Source: Clavelina lepadiformis (lineage: Eukaryota; Chordata; Ascidiacea; Aplousobranchia; Clavelinidae). Taken from it: a DNA stretch of 64,000 nt. Below, in pieces: positions 62,221 to 64,000 of the stretch. Position 1 is the stretch's first letter, and each line of letters starts with the position of its first letter. The stretch covers positions 24,306,501 through 24,370,500 of the forward strand of contig NC_135241.1 of the NCBI RefSeq assembly GCF_947623445.1, in the 5' to 3' direction. The position numbers and the translations under genes were made by a program. The notes beneath the pieces are model-generated. The model ran no database searches. It was not told where the DNA came from and saw only the letters and a list, made by a program, of their open reading frames with translations.

Positions 62221-64000
62221 TTACTTTTTACAGTTACTTTTTATGACTAAAGTTCAAGTGATTTAAACGAACTTTGGTATCAGGTTAAAAAAAGTACAAA
62301 ACCTTTAAATTTGTTAAAGAACAATTTACCAACCAATCTAACAAGTTGATTGCTGTTATCAAACATTTTGCTAACGCTGATGTTCTTATTGTTACACTAT
62401 GTTAGTGCCGAGGGTTACATTGATATAATTGAACCCTGAGATTCAGAGGTAGACTGAACATATAAGAGCTACGTGCTGATATTGGAAGAGCTTTTGATTC
62501 ATATTTTGTTTGCTTTGAACAATTCTGTTGCAATTTTGAACGCAGCTTAGCCACAAGTAACAATCAGTTCAAAAAGATTTACACTATGAGAGCACTTAAC
62601 AACACCGAAATCTTATTTTGCTACTTGTCGTAGGTGTATATACGTGACGCTATGCATATAATTCGTTTAAGGTGTTTGGGAGTATGTATGCAAGTATTTA
62701 GCTCCCGTATGTCAACGAGTTAAAAAAAATACCTAAAACTAGACATGATTCAATCGAAGACATCAATGCCAACACTTGGCAAATATATGAACCCAAGCCG
62801 GAGAGGATTCGCTAAACGATGTGGCCAACACCAATATCTCAGCGTTGGCGAACTCAATGACCTGTCACTTACAAAGTTTTAGACTTACGTTAATGACGGT
62901 TGATTTATGTGATGACGGTGTAGGTAGGTACAGCATTCTTTACAATACAGTTCGCGTACTAAACCAATTCTCTTTCTCAACCGTTGGTAATAATCTGCTT
63001 CCACATCCAAAACAAAGATATTCCAAAGATTGATTCACTTGTGTTGTAGGGTATGTTAAGTTGGGCAAAATACAAAGAAGGTTTCATCATTTGATGCTGA
63101 TAGGAAGAAGTTCAGGATTTTTTCGTGTGGAACTACGCACAAATCTTAATAAATTTTTGGTCAGAACATTCTTAATTATGACATCATGAAAAGGTGATTA
63201 CGCTTCGTCGTGTTTAAACTTACCTTAGACTGAATTAGTTTAGCCTGGGTGACACCTGAGCATGACAAATATGAGCACAGTGATTTCACATTCACATTTC
63301 ACGATTGCAATAATTGACAAAAATCCTCATCAATTTAGGCTTCACCCGCTAAGCGGCGCCTTTTTGTCAAATAAAATATTCTGTTTCCATGATTTCGTCA
63401 ATGGTACATGTTGAATATTCAGTAAAACGCAGTGTTGTATTTTTAGTCTAATACAGCAGATAATAAAATGAACGTCAACAGAAATACATAAATAAGTGTT
63501 CATCACCATGGACACGTGTAACTCGCCTCCGGACGCTTGCAGAACAACTCAAGCGCACACATTTGTGGATTGGCACTCTGACATTCAGCGCACAATCGCA
63601 GAATCTTTGCCTAGCGAACATTAGGCACACAAGTTAGCTTAAGTTATGTGCAGTTGTGGGCTTGTGGCCAGGATTGCCAGTTAGTGTTTATTTATGCAAC
63701 CTGGTAGACTGGTCCGCAACGTACCTCAATGTTGTGCGCCTTTATGTGAGCTCCGAGAAAGAAAATTTCAAACAAGTCCTTCCCTCACGAAAACATCCTT
63801 AACATGTTAATGGCAACTCATCCTCATATTCATCGTTGATACGCTTGCAACGAGCTTAATCGTGAACCTCTCAGTACACTTTATGACTTCTATGACGTCT
63901 GAAAACACTTTTTGACTTCTACAAACCATTCAAGTTTAATTGCTATGACATTGAACAAATTGTAATTTGCTGTTAGATTCAGTTAATAAGCTGTGTTTGT
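62221..64000. other. Final A-to-B spacer, running off the window
   Basis: Aligns with 28700-30494, including the 38-codon frame (63508-63624) and relic exon 4 (about 63702-63854). By alignment, the next B gene should start about 367 bp beyond the right edge. Confidence 0.7.
63702..63854 (+). pseudogene. Relic sulfotransferase exon 4, fifth copy
   Basis: Copy of the relic at 30200, slightly diverged (aaacaagtccttccctcacg). Confidence 0.78.

Overview
The window looks like animal nuclear DNA: AT-rich, with short GT-AG introns (several of 75-400 bp) and a mix of DNA transposons, a solo LTR and SINE-like pieces. Gene compactness, a LITAF-type gene, a fibronectin type I/VWC-like secreted protein and a local expansion of Sulfotransfer_4-type genes would fit a tunicate such as Ciona. 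That assignment is inference; I see no species-diagnostic sequence.

Left part (1-23.8 kb): the last coding exon of an upstream gene (1-213); a seven-exon gene for a secreted cysteine-rich protein (1340-3349) with a hAT-type MITE in an intron; three full-length sulfotransferase-like genes in mixed orientation (5477-7080 minus, 9992-11251 plus, 12418-13743 minus) with two decayed first-exon copies beside them; about 4.7 kb with no gene I can defend; a zone of interleaved duplications (18.5-21.8 kb) around a LITAF-domain gene (20440-20913); and weaker candidates at 21.8-23.4 kb.

Right part (23.9-64 kb): a head-to-tail array of ten intact sulfotransferase-like genes and one broken one. Two subtypes alternate, B then A, five times (B at 23884, 30861, 38948, 47032, 55116; A at 27283, 35442, 43526, 51610, 59067), followed by a deleted A-type copy at 61382. 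The central units repeat with a period of 8,084 bp and are almost identical. A 474-bp hAT-type element sits in intron 1 of four of the five B genes and is absent from the first. A 633-bp solo LTR with a 5-bp target duplication sits between B and A genes in three units, with empty sites in the first and last. These insertions give a relative history of the array.

Every sulfotransferase-like gene has the same four-exon plan: about 255, 145, 110 and 243-300 coding nt, with intron phases 0, 1, 0. The product is about 250-269 residues: an N-terminal PAPS-loop-like motif (GYxKTGTK), the family block ending FPDAK, a RDEDSWY/S motif at the start of exon 2, a CPPDKLLVYDVRQGW block at the start of exon 4, and a C-terminal hydrophobic anchor. 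A and B proteins differ mainly in exon 3 and in this anchor. The likely role is a membrane-anchored sulfotransferase acting on an unknown substrate, so the array would supply dosage and variants of one activity.
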